DNA of 8,906 nt from Treponema sp. (GTDB taxonomy: Bacteria > Spirochaetota > Spirochaetia > Treponematales > Treponemataceae), in NCBI GenBank assembly GCA_012513125.1, contig JAAZCS010000342.1:1-8906 (forward strand). Reading direction: 5' to 3'. Within the stretch, counting starts at the first letter, position 1, and each line of letters starts with the position of its first letter. This document shows positions 1 to 6,073 of this stretch, in pieces. The notes beneath the pieces were generated by a model. The model saw only the letters and a program-made list of their open reading frames with translations, searched no databases and was not told where the DNA came from. A program made the translations under genes and the position numbers.

Positions 1-225
1 ACTGATGTGTGTATAAATTTGACAGATCCGGGTTGGTGTAGAACAGATCTTGGTGGAAAGCAAGCTCCAAATGCACCTGAAAGTGCAATACCTGGAATTG
101 TAGTTGGTCTTTTTATTGACGACAAAAAGTCTGGCAGATTCTTAAACGCTCAAAATTTTGCTGGTATGACATTAAGTGCCGCCGTGGAAAATGCAGAAAA
201 AAAATTCAACAGTCCATATGATTGA
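1..225 (+). CDS. Short-chain dehydrogenase/reductase, C-terminal part (5' end outside window)
   Basis: The frame is open from base 1 to a TGA at 223-225, so the gene starts upstream of the window; the GTG at 7 is an internal codon. The visible 74 residues are the tail of a classical NAD(P)H-dependent short-chain dehydrogenase. The motif NLTDPGWCRTDLGG matches the conserved segment just after the last core strand (PG followed by a T/D-containing loop that closes over the nicotinamide), and the next part (PESAIPGIVVG, then KSGRF) is the usual C-terminal region of the SDR subgroup that ends in 'DGKSGRxF'. The Rossmann dinucleotide site and the Ser-Tyr-Lys catalytic residues lie outside the window, so substrate and cofactor preference cannot be judged. 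An intrinsic terminator follows 73 bases downstream, so this is probably the last gene of its transcript. Confidence 0.8.
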   Translation, partial: TDVCINLTDPGWCRTDLGGKQAPNAPESAIPGIVVGLFIDDKKSGRFLNAQNFAGMTLSAAVENAEKKFNSPYD

Positions 226-298
226 ACTTTAGGTCACTTTTCTAAAATATCGCAAAAACTTCCGAAATCGGTATTATTTACTATAAAATAACACTTTT

Positions 299-318
299 CT
301 TCCGTAACGGGAGTTTTT
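299..318 (+). terminator. Intrinsic terminator after the dehydrogenase
   Basis: CTTCCG (299-304), a three-base TAA loop, CGGGAG (308-313) with one G-T wobble, then five T (314-318). A GC-rich stem directly followed by a T run is the standard rho-independent form. It sits between the dehydrogenase stop and the next gene on the same strand. Confidence 0.6.
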
Positions 319-360
319 CCTTGTCTTTTTTCATGTTTCGTTTACTTCAATAAAAGAGCA

Positions 361-389
361 TTACTCTTTTTATAGTATTGTATTATAAT
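361..389 (+). promoter_or_regulatory. Possible promoter of the AttH-like gene
   Basis: A perfect TATAAT lies at 384-389, 19 bases before the start codon at 409. The hexamer at the expected -35 position (361-366, TTACTC) matches poorly, so only the -10 box is convincing. With this box the transcript would start around 396, inside or just before the ribosome binding site, which makes the leader very short. A weak AT-rich hairpin (AAAAGAG at 352-358, CTCTTTT at 364-370) overlaps the -35 position. Confidence 0.3.
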
Positions 390-408
390 AGAAGAAAGAG
401 GAGAGAAT

Positions 409-1407
409 ATGCAATTTCAAGAGCAAAAAGTTTTATTATCACAAAGATGGAATCCGTTTATTGAATTAAAAGACAAGGAATGGTGGTATACGGGAATTTC
501 TGATGAAAGTCAAAAGCTATTTATTGGAATTTCAGTAATTAGAACAAAATTTATTGATTCTATTGACATCAGCGTTTATTTTGGCGATGACATTAATGGC
601 AATATTGATAAGGATAATTCAGGCGGTCACTGGGAACAGGTGTCTTATATGGGCTGGATAAAATGTGGCAAAGAAGAAAATAAGCTTGATTTATCTGTAA
701 ACAGAGATAACCCAGACAAATCATTTTATTTTGATTACACTGATGTTCCGGGTGGGCGTGCTGATTCTGATTCTTGTAAAAATGAATGGAATTTAGATTT
801 TTCATCAAATAAAAAAGATTTCAGTATGAGTGGCAGCTTTATGATGAATCAACAAATACCGCGTTTTACAAAATATGACAATTTTTTTAGCGACACTTAT
901 ACATTATTACACTATTTTCAAAATAAAGTTTCAGGAACACTTAATATAAACGGAACTGATTATAAAATAGAAAATGGTCTTGGTTATCAAGATCATTGTT
1001 ATGGAACAGTTCCTAGAAAGACAAAATGGCACTGGATTGCAGTTCAAGGCGAAACTTGTGCATTGGCGTCTTTGATGAATTATGGTCCTTATGCCCAGCA
1101 ATATACCGAGTCATATTTTGGCAATGTATTCAATAAAAATGATTGGGTTCGACTGAATCAAGATGTGTCATTTGAATGTTATGGTGAAAATCGTTTTCAG
1201 AAACACTGGAGGATAACTTCTCCTGATATGCATTTAAAATGCGAAATTCTTTCATGGAATAATCAAAACAATTGGATTCCATTATTCGTAAACTTAAAAC
1301 ATTATGAATGTTATGTAAAAGTTGAAGGTCATATAAAAGTGAATAATGAATGGAAAGAAACTGGTGCAATGTATGGCGTGCTTGAAGAACATTTTGGAAA
1401 ATGGTAG
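409..1407 (+). CDS. Lipocalin-like AttH/CrtC-family protein, intact
   Basis: A 332-residue soluble protein with no signal peptide or membrane segment; it is rich in aromatic and polar residues with alternating strand-like patterns. Start choice is firm: AGAGGAGAG at 397-405 precedes ATG 409. The hallmark is the central segment G190-L-G-Y-Q-D-H-C-Y-G199 followed by W207-H-W209. It resembles the GxGYxDHxWG...WxW signature of the AttH/CrtC (carotenoid 1,2-hydratase-like) double-lipocalin proteins, and the C-terminal GVLEEHFGKW resembles the closing strand of that fold. In that family the Asp-His pair lies in the ligand pocket. Characterised members hydrate carotenoids (CrtC), but most bacterial relatives have unknown ligands. 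No carotenoid genes are nearby, so a carotenoid role is not suggested. DUF2804 is a related alternative. The assignment is from motif recognition only. Confidence 0.6.
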   Translation: MQFQEQKVLLSQRWNPFIELKDKEWWYTGISDESQKLFIGISVIRTKFIDSIDISVYFGDDINGNIDKDNSGGHWEQVSYMGWIKCGKEENKLDLSVNRDNPDKSFYFDYTDVPGGRADSDSCKNEWNLDFSSNKKDFSMSGSFMMNQQIPRFTKYDNFFSDTYTLLHYFQNKVSGTLNINGTDYKIENGLGYQDHCYGTVPRKTKWHWIAVQGETCALASLMNYGPYAQQYTESYFGNVFNKNDWVRLNQDVSFECYGENRFQKHWRITSPDMHLKCEILSWNNQNNWIPLFVNLKHYECYVKVEGHIKVNNEWKETGAMYGVLEEHFGKW

Positions 1408-1553
1408 AAAAGAAATCTTCCATATGTAGAAAAATGAATGTTAAAAGAGACGATTTATCCGACTGGATAAAGGTTATAGCCGCTGCAAGGTTTTCGGAAC
1501 TTTCAGATTCCAATGTTGATGAGATAGAATCATTGAAGAAGTTTTTGCTGTAA
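1401..1553 (+). CDS. Small ORF overlapping the AttH-like gene, unknown function
   Basis: A 50-codon frame begins with ATG at 1401, overlapping the upstream stop (TAG 1405-1407) in another frame, and ends with TAA at 1551. A second in-frame ATG at 1434 would give 39 residues. The product is charged and amphipathic, with a helix-like DWIKVIAAARFSEL stretch and an acidic-leucine tail (DEIESLKKFLL). I recognise no family. Overlap by a few bases with the upstream gene is typical of a translationally coupled operon member, and the opposite-strand reading is poor. However, it could also be a leftover C-terminus of a deleted gene. There is no clear ribosome binding site of its own at either ATG. Confidence 0.4.
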   Translation: MVEKKSSICRKMNVKRDDLSDWIKVIAAARFSELSDSNVDEIESLKKFLL

Positions 1554-1572
1554 AACTAAACAATGCTATACT
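1545..1572 (+). promoter_or_regulatory. Candidate promoter giving a leaderless acetyltransferase mRNA
   Basis: TTGCTG (1545-1550), a 16-base spacer and TATACT (1567-1572). Transcription would begin about seven bases after the -10 box, at or next to the A of the ATG at 1579. No ribosome binding site lies upstream of that ATG, which agrees with leaderless translation. The -35 box matches the consensus only in its first three bases. Confidence 0.4.
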
Positions 1573-1578
1573 ATATTT

Positions 1579-2220
1579 ATGAATTATATTATTAGAAATG
1601 AAGAGCCAAAAGCTTATCGTGCTGTGGAAGAACTAACAAAACGTGCATTCTGGAATGTGAATATGCCAGGATGCAACGAGCATTTTTTACTGCACGAAAT
1701 TCGCCAGCACTCAGATTTTATAAAGGAACTCGATTTTGTTATTGAAGTTGATAACAAAATTGTGGCTTCAATTATATTCACTCGTGCTACACTTACAAAT
1801 GAAAAAGGCGAAGTAAAAGATGTTCTCTCTTTTGGACCGATATCTGTTGATCCAGATTATCAAAGAAAAGGATATGGCAAAGCGTTGATGGCACACACAT
1901 TTTTGCTGGGAAAAAAGCTTGGGTATCCATGCGTAGTGATTTTTGGCCACCCAAGTAATTATGTTTCATCAGGATTTAAATGCTGCAAGCGATTTTCTGT
2001 CTGTCTTGAAGGGGATTTGTATCCAACCGCGTTATTGGTACAAGTCCTCGACGACAAATTCTTTGACGGAAAAAGATGGTATTACAAGGAAAGCCCAGCC
2101 TTCGAAATCGATGAATCAAGATATGCTGACTTTGACAAAGATTTTCCACAAATGGTAAAACAGGAATTGCCAGGACAAGAAGAATTCTACATTTATTCAA
2201 AGTCGCAAGTTCTTTGGTAG
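1579..2220 (+). CDS. GNAT-family N-acetyltransferase (YhbS-like), intact
   Basis: A 213-residue Gcn5-related acetyltransferase that would move an acetyl group from acetyl-CoA to an amine. Strand beta4 and the acetyl-CoA pyrophosphate loop (motif A) are clear at residues 85-104: FGPISVDP, then Q95-R-K-G-Y-G100-K, the QxxGxG/A type loop. Residues 122-134 (FGHPSNYVSSGFK) correspond to the motif B region seen in COG3153 (YhbS) proteins, where 'GdPxYYxrfGF' is typical. The extra C-terminal 70 residues (YPTALLVQVLD, then EIDES, ending EEFYIYSKSQ) are also usual for this subgroup. The acceptor is unknown. The start at 1579 has no Shine-Dalgarno sequence but matches the start point predicted from the upstream promoter. 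A terminator follows within about 30 bases, so it is probably a single-gene transcript. Confidence 0.85.
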   Translation: MNYIIRNEEPKAYRAVEELTKRAFWNVNMPGCNEHFLLHEIRQHSDFIKELDFVIEVDNKIVASIIFTRATLTNEKGEVKDVLSFGPISVDPDYQRKGYGKALMAHTFLLGKKLGYPCVVIFGHPSNYVSSGFKCCKRFSVCLEGDLYPTALLVQVLDDKFFDGKRWYYKESPAFEIDESRYADFDKDFPQMVKQELPGQEEFYIYSKSQVLW

Positions 2221-2251
2221 ACGTAAAAGCGAAATCTGTATTTAATTTACA

Positions 2252-2278
2252 TTCCGCTTTATGTCGCGGAACGGTTTT
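2252..2278 (+). terminator. Intrinsic terminator after the acetyltransferase
   Basis: TTCCGC (2252-2257), an eight-base loop, GCGGAA (2266-2271), a short CGG, then TTTT (2275-2278). The six-base stem is perfect. A competing arm, AAAGCG at 2226-2231, can pair with CGCTTT at 2255-2260, so two mutually exclusive hairpins are possible. The separation from the T run weakens the call slightly. Confidence 0.5.
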
Positions 2279-2319
2279 AAAGGAATAGTTGCGGTGTTTT
2301 AGTGTAATATTAAACACAA

Positions 2320-2701
2320 ATGAACAGGAATATCGTTTTTGATTTAATTGAATGGAAAAATAAGCAAAATCGCAAGCCGCTGATACTGGACGGTGCAAGG
2401 CAAGTTGGAAAAACTTGGGTTCTAAACGAATTTGGCAGAACTCAGTTTAAAAATACCGTTTATATAAACTGCGACCATAATGAAAAGGCAAAAGAGATTT
2501 TCGCTGGCAGTATAGAAATAAATTCACTCATCAGGAATTTTGAGATTTATTAGGGGCTACAAATTGATAAAAAGATACATTGATAATAATTGATGAGATT
2601 CAAGAACTTCCTTCTGCTTTGACTTCACTTAAATATTTTTGTGAAAATGGGCGTGAATACCATGTTGTAGCCTCAGGTTCGCTTTTGGGTTTGAGCCTTC
2701 A
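2320..2701 (+). pseudogene. DUF4143-type AAA ATPase, truncated and frameshifted
   Basis: The N-terminal third of an AAA_14/DUF4143 ATPase. The first frame (2320-2553) carries the Walker A G25-A-R-Q-V-G-K-T32, then a stop (TAG 2551-2553). After it the same frame reads GLQIDKK, which looks like the normal continuation. Five A at 2569-2573, where six would keep the frame, move the rest into another frame, which gives the Walker B segment LIIIDEIQELP (from 2580) and the sensor-like SGSLLGLSLH. Homologues continue with about 250 more residues including DUF4143; here the similarity ends abruptly at about 2700, where antisense of the neighbouring hydrolase begins. So there are three lesions: nonsense codon, one-base loss, and loss of the 3' two thirds. 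The start at 2320 has no ribosome binding site. Intact relatives are predicted ATPases of unclear role, sometimes proposed as toxin/antitoxin or DNA-related accessory genes. Confidence 0.8.
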
Positions 2702-3121
2702 TTCTGTAACAGATTTTCCAGAAAGAGCTTCTTCTGCCATTGCGAAACGTTCCCAAGATTTTCCAATTGGATCGCCTTCGCCCTTAAATTTGTCTGCTAA
2801 ATAATGATTCGTGCAAATTTGGTATGATTTATTTTCTGGTTTTTGGATAATAATTTCTTTAAAGCTATCTGTGTAATCAAATTCAACTACAACACTATTT
2901 CCCTCAGCGTCTGCAATCAAATAATGATAGCAACTTCCAGGAATTGAATCAGAACCTAAATCAAATGTTTCATCATTTATATCAACGCTTTTGAATAGTT
3001 CAACAGCTTCGTTTACAGTGGCACACTTATCCAGAACAAGGCGCATTATTGTAGATGTCATTACATCTGGGTTTTCAGTATTTTGCTTAGTAGAGTGTTC
3101 TGTTAATATTGGAATGTTCAA
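2699..3121 (-). pseudogene. Linear-amide C-N hydrolase (choloylglycine hydrolase-like), internal fragment
   Basis: About 140 codons on the minus strand match the central part of Ntn-type C-N hydrolases (choloylglycine hydrolase / C45 acyltransferase superfamily). Seen motifs, in order: TKQNTENPDVMTSTIMRLVL with the following DKCATVNEAVELF; CYHYLIADAEGNSVVVEF, the conserved core strand pair; and TNHYLADK followed by SWERFAMAEEAL. The family needs an N-terminal cysteine exposed by processing, and this is absent: the frame begins at a TTG with a stop just upstream (3146-3148) and no ribosome binding site. The 3' end is cut exactly at the join with the ATPase fragment (TGA at 2699-2701), where relatives go on with 'EEEAM...' and the final catalytic region. 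It is missing both ends, so it cannot be an active hydrolase. Intact members cleave bile-salt conjugates, penicillin or acyl-homoserine lactones; the original substrate cannot be told. Confidence 0.75.
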
Positions 3122-3183
3122 AAAATTTTAAATTGTAGCTTTTTTCTATAACTGTGCTAATCTATATTGAAGGAGAAAATTAT

Positions 3184-3950
3184 ATGAAGAATATATTTGA
3201 TTTAACTGGAAAAGTGGCATTAATTACAGGAGCCTCTTCTGGGCTTGGTGTTCAAATGGCTAAGGCAATTGCCAGTAACGGTGCAGATGTAGCGATTGTC
3301 GCTCGCCGTGAAGATAAACTTAATGCAGTAAAAGCTGAAATAGAAAAGTTTGGCGTAAAATGCTATGTCCATAAATGTGATGTTCAAAAGATTGATGAAA
3401 TAAAACAGACTGTTGCGGATGTAGAAAAATATTTTGGTAAGATTGATATTCTTTGCAATAATGCTGGAATCGGTTTGTTTGACAAGCTGAAAATCAATCT
3501 GATGAAATTTGGTCGTCAATGATGGCAACAAACTTGAACTCGCATTATTATTTTTCACGAGAAGTGTCAAAAGGAATGATAAAAAGAGGATATGGAAAAA
3601 TTCTTATGACTGGTTCAATCCATTCCGAAGTTGCAATGTCAGAATTGCCTCTTAGTGCGTATGCAACAACTAAAGGTGGAATAAAGATGATGACAAAAGC
3701 TCTTGCAACAGAATGGGCAAAGTATGGCATTACAGTGAACGCCATTGGACCGGCATATTTTGGAAGTGAAATGACTCAAGCTGTAATAAACGATGCAAAT
3801 TTCTTGAATGTTGTAAAAATGCGCTGTCCAATGGGAAGAGTTGGGAAAGAAGGTGAGTTAGACGGAGCTGTTCTTTACTTTGTGTCAGATGCTTCTTCTT
3901 ATACAACAGGTCAGCTTCTTTGTATAGACGGTGGTTGGACAGCAATCTAA
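3184..3950 (+). pseudogene. Short-chain dehydrogenase (FabG/gluconate dehydrogenase-like) with a one-base frameshift
   Basis: Two overlapping frames together form a full-length classical SDR of about 255 residues. ATG 3184 is set by AGGAG at 3171-3175. The first frame gives the dinucleotide loop T15-G-A-S-S-G-L-G22, R41-R42 suggesting NADPH preference, and N92-N-A-G95. The second frame gives the catalytic Ser (LMTGSIHSE), Tyr and Lys (SAYATTKGG), the NAIGPAYF loop and the C-terminal GQLLCIDGGW. Restoring one base after G3486 (AAGCTG to AAGGCTG) would read DKAENQSDEIWSSMMATNL, a natural join. All catalytic parts are otherwise preserved, so the lesion is either recent or a sequencing error in a G pair. 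If real, translation ends at 3522 with 112 residues from ATG 3184. Substrate is unknown. Its stop lies one base from the stop of the convergent gene. Confidence 0.85.
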
Positions 3951-3951
3951 A

Positions 3952-4352
3952 TCAATTTTTTTTCCACCATTTATAGACTTCCATATTTGCAATATTTTCG
4001 TCAGTAATCTTTGTTGAAAATTGAATAGCCCTTGCAGGTAGTTCAATTCTGTCGTCTTCATCAAAGATACTTGCATGAAATTTCAGTGTATTGTGTTCAA
4101 GAATATAATCTGTTTTTCCAAATAATATGTGATCCATTTCCATATATAAAAAGAGCGGACCGTTGTTTTTATATATGGAAGTTTTTTCGATTAATTCTGG
4201 AGCAAAAGTTAGAATCATTTCATCAACAAACATAGACCATTTGTCAATCATGTATTGTGCTTCGTCTCTTGGATTAATATTTATTGGATAATCATTTTTG
4301 AAAGAAGATTTATATCTGTTGTCTCAAAAAAAAGATGATATTTATTAATCAT
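3952..4352 (-). pseudogene. Unknown protein, probably frameshifted near its 5' end
   Basis: From its ATG at 4249-4251 this frame gives 99 residues, ending EVYKWWKKN at 3952. The coding pattern goes on upstream in the same frame (KNDYPININPRDEAQY) to a TGA at 4324-4326 without any start codon, so the ATG at 4251 is probably internal. A second frame beginning at ATG 4350-4352 reads MINKYHLFFETT and then fails after GAGACAAC; adding one base there would give a single 133-residue protein. I recognise no family. The sequence is rich in Asp, Glu, Ile and aromatics, with no signal peptide or membrane helix. The ATG at 4352 overlaps the end of the regulator remnant by eight bases, as in an operon, but HLFFETT could instead be the WYL domain of that regulator. 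It converges on the dehydrogenase with a single base between the stops. Confidence 0.4.
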
Positions 4353-4905
4353 ACAAATGCATTTTGCTTGAATGAATCATTCCATCTTCTTTTTCAGATG
4401 GAATTAAGAATTCTGCCGCTGAAAACGTAATAGCATTTCTTTTTTAAAATGCACTAGCAAATAAATTGATATTTGTATTTTTCCCTAATGAAGTTTTTAG
4501 TGAAAGTTCCTCGGCACTTAGTTTGTAATTTCGTTTATCTATGTCGTGAAAGATGCCCATGTTCAATTTGCTAAGAATAGATTCGGAAACAGACTTGTTT
4601 GTAGAAAGATTTTTATTTTGTTCTAGAATAATTCTAAGAAAAAACCGTTCTTCTGCGGAAAGAAAAATTTGAGTGCCGGCAATTGGTCTTTCAGTAATAA
4701 ACCATCGCTTTGAATTTGTTGCACCTGTATAGTCTGGTTTGTCATAAAAAGGAATTTGCATATCTTCCAATTGTTGCAACGATCTATAAAAAGTGCGTTG
4801 CGTGCAGTTTAATTCGCTACAAATTTCCTTTGAGCTTGCACCATTTTGGCGGCACATCAATTCAATTAATTTTGAAATTTTGATTTGAACATCAGTTCTG
4901 TTTGC
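4345..4905 (-). pseudogene. HTH/WYL-type transcriptional regulator, broken by a nonsense codon
   Basis: A DeoR/HTH_11-like regulator. The helix-turn-helix is clear: ISKLIELMCRQNGA, SSKEICSELN, then CTQRTFYRSLQQLEDM, followed by IPFYDKPDY and KRWFI, the usual start of the linker. The frame stops at TAA 4444-4446 after INLFASAF. It then reads on as KRNAITFSAAEF and MIHSSKMHLYD to a stop at 4345-4347, which resembles the start of a WYL ligand-sensing domain ('AIxxRxxIxFxY ... HPY'). One A-to-T change (AAA to TAA) explains the stop. The frame is open upstream to about 5020 with only a TTG at 4989, but regulator-like sequence begins at NRTDVQIK near 4905, where a plus-strand frame takes over. No ATG or ribosome binding site serves this start, so the 5' end also looks lost. 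WYL regulators often respond to nucleic-acid or nucleotide signals, but no target is visible. Confidence 0.7.
4379..4404. repeat. Perfect nine-base inverted repeat inside the regulator remnant
   Basis: ATTCCATCT (4379-4387) and AGATGGAAT (4396-4404) with an eight-base loop. It overlaps a second palindrome, GAATGA-A-TCATTC (4370-4382). No T run follows on either strand, so it is not a typical terminator. Confidence 0.55.
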
Positions 4906-5206
4906 AAATAGTGATATTGTTTTTGGTAATCCTTTTAGCTCGAAAGGAATACTAAAAAGTCTTGATAAAATGAAAAAGGAAGTAAGCAAGCGAATGAAAC
5001 TTTGTGAAAATAAACAATTTCAATTTGATAAACCTGAACTCGCCTCTGAGATTATGAATGAACTTATTCAGATTCAAGAATATATAGATGCAGTTCCTGT
5101 TGAATCAGAAAAGCCTACTATTCAGTCGAGTTTTAATCAATTTAATTATCTTGTTAAGCAACTTGTTTTATTTTTGGAAAATGGAGACAAAAGGGTAATT
5201 ATGTAA
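4889..5206 (+). pseudogene. Unassigned 5'-truncated fragment, head-to-head with the regulator
   Basis: A plus-strand frame is open from 4889 to TAA 5204-5206, with an ATG at 4970 giving 78 residues. There is no ribosome binding site at that ATG: the only AAAGGAA, at 4943-4949, is about 20 bases away. Coding-like sequence runs upstream of it (DIVFGNPFSSKGILKSLDK), which suggests the ATG is internal and the true 5' end is lost near 4905, the point where the regulator begins on the other strand. The product is helical and charged, with KMKKEVSKRMK and a SEIMNELIQIQEYID stretch; no family is recognised. The same frame continues after the stop through two more stops to 5342-5344 with protein-like sequence (GDRLKLMMFSAIVP), so the gene may originally have been longer. 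It could instead be a short real gene. Confidence 0.35.
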
Positions 5207-5392
5207 AACGAACTTGTGTGAATGTTCCATGAAATGTCGTAGATAGGTGATAGATTAAAATTAATGATGTTCTCTGCTATTGTTCCTGTTAATTCAAATT
5301 CAGAAGCCGTAAAAATCAAGACAGACTTCTATAAAATTGAATAGAGTTCTATTTTTGCAGTTGAAGTGTAAACTTTTTTTAAAGGGGGATTT

Positions 5393-6073
5393 ATGTCAGA
5401 AATATTGAGCCATGATGAAATTGGAAAACTACTGGATGCTATTGAGAATCCGATTTCGGAACCTTCATCACAAAAAGTTTATTATGATTTTAAAAGACCG
5501 GAGATAGTGTCTGATTTTCAGATAGAAAAACTTAAGAAGGTCTTTGCAGAAGCGATTAGCGAAATCTCAAATTATTTTAAAAAGCTTCTTGAAAGAAATT
5601 TCTTTTTTAATTTTGAAAATATGGAAACAGAAACTGTTGAGTATTTTTCTAGAGCTGTACCAAATCCTTCGTATATTTATTCATTTCTGATTAATGGTGA
5701 ATTTGGCTATATTGAAATAAATCCTTATATTTTTAATAAAATTTTTCTTAAAAGAAATGACGAAACGCCTGAAAATTATTCAATCGGCAGGTTTGAACGC
5801 AGTGTGTGTTTAAATTATGTTACAAAAGTAATTTTGGAAAGAATTAAACATGTGTTTTATCTTGATGATAAAAATTGTGATTATGAAAAAATCTCTTATG
5901 CTGATTTGCCATTTTTTAAAAATGCTAGCGAAATGGCGGTAATTGCAACATATTCATTAGCTTCTTTGGATGATAAAGAGGACAGTGTATTTATGAGTTT
6001 TGCTTTACCAAATAAACTCACTTTAAAAATTAAATCAAATGGTGTTTTAAAAAATAATGGAATAGTTATATGA
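5393..6073 (+). CDS. Short FliM-like flagellar switch protein without the C-terminal SpoA domain
   Basis: 226 residues; ATG 5393 is set by AAAGGGGG at 5381-5388. The N-terminus S5/6-H-D-E-I-G-K-L-L-D-A-I17 is the FliM motif (LSQDEIDQLLxAI) that binds phosphorylated CheY. Y31-D-F-K-R-P36 is the next FliM signature, before the middle domain that contacts FliG. Residues 40-110 follow the FliM pattern (VEYFSRAVPNPSYIY for the usual 'YEEFIRSIPxPT'; GYIEINPYIFNKIF for the 'LEIDPSIxFxIID' strand and helix). The conserved 'GGxG' after it is missing; the sequence has KRNDETPE instead. The match ends near SEMAVIATY (179-187) and FALPNKL (203-209), the end of the middle domain. Normal FliM has about 100 more residues forming the SpoA domain that pairs with FliN/FliY. 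So it is either a truncated paralogue or a stand-alone CheY-binding form. Its TGA overlaps the next start (ATGA). Confidence 0.75.
   Translation: MSEILSHDEIGKLLDAIENPISEPSSQKVYYDFKRPEIVSDFQIEKLKKVFAEAISEISNYFKKLLERNFFFNFENMETETVEYFSRAVPNPSYIYSFLINGEFGYIEINPYIFNKIFLKRNDETPENYSIGRFERSVCLNYVTKVILERIKHVFYLDDKNCDYEKISYADLPFFKNASEMAVIATYSLASLDDKEDSVFMSFALPNKLTLKIKSNGVLKNNGIVI

Noticed and set aside
255..273. Hairpin CCGA-AA-TCGG as a second terminator
   Set aside because: The stem is only three to four pairs with a tiny loop and has no T run.
1130..1513. Minus-strand 127-codon ORF
   Set aside because: It overlaps the AttH-like gene antisense, has no ribosome binding site and no recognisable motif.
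1976..2398. Minus-strand 140-codon ORF
   Set aside because: It lies antisense to the acetyltransferase and across a terminator; it is cysteine- and arginine-rich with no family features.
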